Positions 6,453-9,314 of a DNA stretch of 9,314 nt are shown in pieces. The notes under the pieces are model-generated. The model did not search any database. It was not told the DNA's origin and was given only the letters and a program-made list of their open reading frames with translations. A program made the position numbers and the translations under genes. This stretch comes from Trueperaceae bacterium. Lineage in GTDB: Bacteria; Deinococcota; Deinococci; Deinococcales; Trueperaceae. The stretch's first letter is position 1. The number at the start of each line of letters is the position of its first letter. The stretch is taken from contig SLSQ01000208.1 of assembly GCA_007130355.1 (NCBI GenBank), positions 1 through 9,314 on the forward strand, in the 5' to 3' direction.

Positions 6453-6479
6453 CCGTCGTGACGCCGCACCCGGCGACGG
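6453..6479. terminator. Possible hairpin in the convergent gap
   Basis: The 61 bp between the convergent dehydrogenase and methyltransferase stops hold one modest dyad: CGCCG (6462-6466), loop CACC, CGGCG (6471-6475). It can be extended by CCGT/ACGG across a 5-nt bulge. It lacks a T-tract on either strand. It could act as a bidirectional terminator, but dyads of this size are common in DNA this rich in GC. Confidence 0.3.
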
Positions 6480-7292
6480 TCAGCCGCGGGCGAACGTCCA
6501 CACCCGCGGTTCCTCCTCCGTCGCGTCCTCGCCGTCCGGGAACACGATCACGTCGACCGCTTCGAAGCCGGCCCGCCGCAGCAGCCGCCGCAGCACCTCC
6601 GGATCGTACGGCCGCTCGTGGTGCACCTCGGTGAACCGTCCGTGCCGGTCGTGGCAGGTCGCCTCGACCGTGGCCAGCTCCCGGGCCGGGTCGTAACGGT
6701 GCACCCAGCGGTAGCGCACCTCGGGAGTGGCCCCTTCCGCCACCCCCTGTTCCCACAGCTCGGCGAGCCCTCGGCGGGTGTTCGCGTCGAAGACGAACAG
6801 GCCGCCCGGCAGCAGGTGCGCCCGGGCCCTCCGCACGGCACGCACGAAGTCGGCCGGGTCGAGCATGTTGTTGAGCGAATCGAAGACCGAGAAGATCAGC
6901 GCGTAGCGCCGTCCGGTCCGGAAGGTCCGGAGGTCGCCGCGGCGGAAGCGGACCTCCGGCAGCTTGGCGCGGGCCACGGCGAGCATCGCCTCGGAGCCGT
7001 CGACGCCGTCGACCTCGAAGCCTCGGTCCCGCATCGGCCGGGTCGCGCCGCCGGTGCCGCAGGCGAGGTCGAGCGTCGGTCCGCCCCGGAAGCCGCGGGC
7101 GGTCGCCTCGCGCAGCAGGAAGTCGATCCAGTCGTCGTACGGAACGTCGGACATGATCGCGTCGTACACGTCGGCGAGGCGGGTGAACGGGGCGGCGCGC
7201 TCGCCGGTGGCGTGCGGGCCGCCGGCCCGTGCCGCGAGCGGTTCGGGCGTCTCGGGCGTCTCGAGCGGCGCTTCGCCGGGCGGATCGCTCAC
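6480..7292 (-). CDS. Class I SAM-dependent methyltransferase (YqeM-like)
   Basis: A 270-residue methyltransferase with a Rossmann-like SAM fold. Motif I is LDLACGTGG (74-82), followed by the acidic end of strand 2 in VDGVDGS (94-100) and a strand-4 region ALIFSVFDSLNNM (131-143). The segment YDAIMSDVPYDDWIDFL before motif I is typical of the small-molecule methyltransferases annotated as YqeM-like. The substrate is unknown. The first 32 or so residues are Pro/Ala/Gly-rich, look disordered, and include an ETPETPEP repeat. The frame stays open far upstream, but that part is antisense to, or within, the oxidoreductase gene; GTG at 7292 overlaps the oxidoreductase stop (GTGA) and gives a sensible length. 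No clear ribosome binding site, so translation is probably coupled to the upstream gene. Confidence 0.85.
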   Translation of the reverse strand: MSDPPGEAPLETPETPEPLAARAGGPHATGERAAPFTRLADVYDAIMSDVPYDDWIDFLLREATARGFRGGPTLDLACGTGGATRPMRDRGFEVDGVDGSEAMLAVARAKLPEVRFRRGDLRTFRTGRRYALIFSVFDSLNNMLDPADFVRAVRRARAHLLPGGLFVFDANTRRGLAELWEQGVAEGATPEVRYRWVHRYDPARELATVEATCHDRHGRFTEVHHERPYDPEVLRRLLRRAGFEAVDVIVFPDGEDATEEEPRVWTFARG

Positions 7293-8245
7293 GGGACGCG
7301 CAGCACGACCTTGCCGACGGTGAGGTTGCGGCGCAGGGCGTCGTGCGCCTCCTCCGCGCGGGGGATCTCGACGACCCGGTCGAGCACCGGAACGATCCGG
7401 CCGTCGCACAGGTGCCCGAAGAAGCGGTCGCGGAACGCTCGGGTCAACGCCACCTTCTCGACCACCGGACGGCTGCGGAGGGTCGATCCCTTGAGGGTGA
7501 GCCGCTTGCGCATCATGGTGGGGACGTCGACCCGGACGGTGCGGCCGGAGAGCGCCGCGATCCAGACCAGCCGGCCGTCCGTCGCGAGCAGTTCGAATCC
7601 GGCGTCGGCGACGGCGCGACCGACCATGTCGAGGATCACGTCGACCCCGCCCCAGGCGCGCTGCAACCGTTCCGGCCAGGTGCGGTCGCTCCGGTCGAGC
7701 GCGGGATCGGCGCCCAGCTCGCGGCAGCGGGCGACCTTGCGGGCGCTCGAGGTGGTGGCCACCCGGACCTCCGCTTCGCGGAGCTGCTGCACGGCTGCGG
7801 TACCGACCCCGCTCGCCCCGCCGTGGACCAGCGCCCGCTCGCCCGCGCGGACCGCGGCCTCCTCGAACAGGTTCAGGTAGGCGGTGAGGTGCGCTTCGGG
7901 GAGCGAGGCGGCCTCTTCGAAGCTCAGCCCCTCCGGAACCGGTAGGAGCAGCCCGGTGGCGACGACCACCCGCTCGGCGTAGCCGCCGCCGGGCAGCAGC
8001 GCGCAGACGCGGTCGCCCGCCCGCCAGCCGCTGCCGGCCGGCGCCTCGAGCACCTCGCCGGCCATCTCGAGTCCGAGGACCGGGGACGCGCCGTCGGGCG
8101 GCGGGTAGCCTCCGGCCCGCTGCACCAGGTCGGCGCGGTTCACGCCAGCGGCCCGGACACGGACGAGCGCCTCGCCCTCCTGCGGCTCGGGGTCGGGCAC
8201 GTCGGTCCACACGAGCGTTCCGGTGTCGTGGGCGATCGCCTTCAT
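7289..8245 (-). CDS. NAD(P)H:quinone oxidoreductase, PIG3 type (zinc-free MDR family)
   Basis: A 318-residue medium-chain dehydrogenase/reductase of the quinone oxidoreductase branch without zinc. Recognisable segments are AAGVNRADLVQRAGGYPPP (32-50), LGLEMAGEV (57-65), LLPGGGYAERV (83-93), PEAHLTAYLNLF (116-127), the nucleotide-binding HGGASGVGTAA (141-151) and KGSTLRSRP (252-260). The last is characteristic of the TP53I3/PIG3 group. It is expected to reduce quinones or other electrophilic carbonyls with NADPH in the cytosol. Cysteine ligands for structural or catalytic zinc are absent. It is the first gene of a two-gene unit with the methyltransferase and is divergent from mreB. A perfect 22-bp palindrome touches its ATG, and a degenerate -10 (TACCAC) lies inside that palindrome, suggesting control by a repressor or an RNA structure. 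Confidence 0.92.
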   Translation of the reverse strand: MKAIAHDTGTLVWTDVPDPEPQEGEALVRVRAAGVNRADLVQRAGGYPPPDGASPVLGLEMAGEVLEAPAGSGWRAGDRVCALLPGGGYAERVVVATGLLLPVPEGLSFEEAASLPEAHLTAYLNLFEEAAVRAGERALVHGGASGVGTAAVQQLREAEVRVATTSSARKVARCRELGADPALDRSDRTWPERLQRAWGGVDVILDMVGRAVADAGFELLATDGRLVWIAALSGRTVRVDVPTMMRKRLTLKGSTLRSRPVVEKVALTRAFRDRFFGHLCDGRIVPVLDRVVEIPRAEEAHDALRRNLTVGKVVLRVP

Positions 8246-8267
8246 GGACCCGTGGTACCACGGGTCC
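8246..8267. promoter_or_regulatory. Perfect 22-bp palindrome next to the oxidoreductase start codon
   Basis: The arm GGACCCGTGGT (8246-8256) is followed exactly by its reverse complement (8257-8267), with no mismatch and no spacer. It ends one base before the ATG of the minus-strand oxidoreductase gene (8245). On that strand it contains GGTACCAC, where TACCAC (8257-8252) would be the -10 for a leaderless start. It is therefore either a dimeric repressor operator over the -10/+1 region or, if transcribed, a hairpin occluding the start codon. Confidence refers to the palindrome being functional. Confidence 0.6.
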
Positions 8268-8309
8268 GCGCGTGCGTCGGTCGGGGCGCTGCCGGGCCCC
8301 GCGTTCTGG

Positions 8310-8315
8310 TAGCGT
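8310..8315 (+). promoter_or_regulatory. Candidate -10 box for leaderless mreB
   Basis: TAGCGT, preceded by GG, ends 7 nt before the mreB ATG at 8323. There is no purine-rich ribosome binding site between them. The geometry matches the mqnC start and the acu operon start. A convincing -35 is not visible about 17 bp upstream. Confidence 0.4.
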
Positions 8316-8322
8316 GGCGGCC

Positions 8323-9314
8323 ATGATCGGCGTCGACCTCGGCACCACCAACGTCCGGATCCACGTGAAGGGCCGGGGCGTCGTGCTCCGCGAGCCGGCC
8401 GTGATCGCGGTCGTGAAGGACACCATGGAGGTCAAAGCGGTGGGCGCCGAGGCGTACGCGATGCTGGGCCGCACGCCGGGGGCGATCACCGCGGTGCGGC
8501 CGATGGCCGACGGCGTGATCGCCGACTACACGCTGACCGAGCGGATGCTCAAGGCGTTCGTCGGCAAGATCCTGACCGGTCCCAGCCGCTTCCTGCGGCC
8601 GACGATCATGGTCTGCATCCCCGCCGGCATCACCGACGTCGAACGGCGGGCCGTGCTGCAGGCGGTGCACGAGATCGGAGCCCGCAAGGCGCTGCTGATC
8701 GAGGAGCCGGTCGCCGGCGCGATCGGGGCGGGCATCGACATCGCCGAGCCGATCGGGTCGATGGTGATCGACATCGGGGGCGGCACGACCGACCTGGCGG
8801 TGATCAGCCTGGGCGGGATCGTGGTGGCCGAGAGTCTGCGCATCGCCGGCAACCACTTCGACCGCGACATCATGCAGTGGGTCAAGGACCGCCACAACCT
8901 GTTGATCGGCGACCGGACCGCCGAGGAGATCAAGCGCCAGGTGGGCGCCGCGATCACCGAGCCGGACGAGGAGTCGCTCGCGATCGAGGTGCGCGGCCGC
9001 GACCTGATCGACGGCATGCCGAAGACCGTGACCGTCACGACCGACGACGTCGCCGAAGCGCTCGAGAAGTCGCTCGAGCGGATCGCGAGCGCGCTGCGCA
9101 AGGTGCTCGAGCAGGCGCCGCCGGAGCTGGTCAGCGACGTGATCGACCGCGGGATCGTGATGACCGGCGGCGGCTCGCTGCTGCACAATCTGGACCTGTT
9201 CCTCACCAAGGTCACCGGCATTCCGGTGATGGTCGCCGAGAACGCCGAGGATTGCGTGGTGATCGGCACGAGCAAGGCGCTCGACATGGCCGGCGTGCTG
9301 CAGGACGCCCGCAA
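8323..9314 (+). CDS. mreB: Rod-shape determining protein MreB (3' end outside the window)
   Basis: Bacterial actin that polymerises under the membrane and guides the peptidoglycan elongation machinery in rod-shaped cells. The 330 residues present cover nearly the whole protein (family about 335-350). Actin-fold ATP motifs are all there: phosphate-1 GVDLGTTN (3-10), phosphate-2 DIGGGTTD (150-157) and adenosine loop TGGGS (281-285). Other MreB segments are GRTPGAITAVRPMADGVIAD (49-68), CIPAGITDVERRA (98-110) and LIEEPVAGAIGAG (125-137). The frame has no stop before the window edge, and about 10-15 residues are probably missing. The N-terminus is short, going straight from the start Met into the first strand. 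A GTG at 8314 would add three residues but overlaps the -10 candidate. The loop GPSRFLRPTI (86-95) is where family members carry a membrane-contacting patch. mreC/mreD would be expected beyond the edge. Confidence 0.95.
   Translation, partial: MIGVDLGTTNVRIHVKGRGVVLREPAVIAVVKDTMEVKAVGAEAYAMLGRTPGAITAVRPMADGVIADYTLTERMLKAFVGKILTGPSRFLRPTIMVCIPAGITDVERRAVLQAVHEIGARKALLIEEPVAGAIGAGIDIAEPIGSMVIDIGGGTTDLAVISLGGIVVAESLRIAGNHFDRDIMQWVKDRHNLLIGDRTAEEIKRQVGAAITEPDEESLAIEVRGRDLIDGMPKTVTVTTDDVAEALEKSLERIASALRKVLEQAPPELVSDVIDRGIVMTGGGSLLHNLDLFLTKVTGIPVMVAENAEDCVVIGTSKALDMAGVLQDAR

Noticed and set aside
7293..8489. Upstream extension of the methyltransferase to a 669-residue protein
   Set aside because: The extra part overlaps the oxidoreductase gene in another frame and the antisense strand of mreB; the GTG at 7292 gives the expected domain length.
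8242..9186. Minus-strand frame of 314 codons, rich in His, Asp and Arg, opposite mreB
   Set aside because: An antisense shadow of a highly conserved actin-like gene, with no motif of its own.
1..9314. Defence system, prophage, transposon or CRISPR array
   Set aside because: No nuclease, integrase, transposase, toxin-antitoxin pair, terminal inverted repeats or regularly spaced repeats were seen; codon use looks uniform across the genes.

Overview
This is a gene-dense, very GC-rich (by eye about 70 percent) bacterial chromosomal segment. It carries eight complete protein genes, one partial gene (mreB, running off the right edge) and one possible 24-codon leader ORF. No tRNA, rRNA, CRISPR array, transposase, integrase or phage gene was seen. 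The gene set (aminofutalosine-type menaquinone synthesis, the acuABC set, a rod-shape MreB) and the -10-like boxes 6-7 nt before several start codons fit a Deinococcota member of the Truepera/Deinococcus type best. A deep-branching actinobacterium (Rubrobacter or Thermoleophilia type) is the main alternative. This placement is inference from gene content, not a database result.

Layout. Positions 1-2860 are on the minus strand and read right to left: mqnC (2860-1712), an aminofutalosine-deaminase-like amidohydrolase (1686-493), then trxA (382-56) with its own ribosome binding site. trxA ends in a hairpin next to a short tandem repeat at the left edge. Positions 2926-6418 are on the plus strand: a possible 24-codon leader ORF, acuA (GNAT acetyltransferase), acuB (CBS-CBS-ACT), acuC (class I HDAC-like deacetylase) and a beta-hydroxyacid dehydrogenase. 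Three of the junctions in this run are 4-nt stop/start overlaps. Positions 6480-8245 are on the minus strand again: a PIG3-type quinone oxidoreductase (8245-7289) overlapping a class I SAM methyltransferase (7292-6480), convergent with the acu operon. mreB starts divergently at 8323.

How the genes work together. MqnC and the amidohydrolase are two steps of the futalosine route to menaquinone. AcuA and AcuC are, by analogy with Bacillus subtilis, the lysine acetyltransferase and deacetylase that switch acetyl-CoA synthetase off and on, with AcuB as a nucleotide- or ligand-sensing partner; no acsA lies in the window. The dehydrogenase is the last cistron of that operon and may link it to branched-chain or glyoxylate-type carbon metabolism. 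Two compact divergent promoter regions (2861-2925 and 8246-8322) control most of the window.

The window is mostly recognisable housekeeping and metabolic DNA; I found no convincing wholly new system. The points most worth checking are the leaderless-style starts, the coupled leader ORF before acuA, and a perfect 22-bp palindrome touching the start codon of the oxidoreductase gene.
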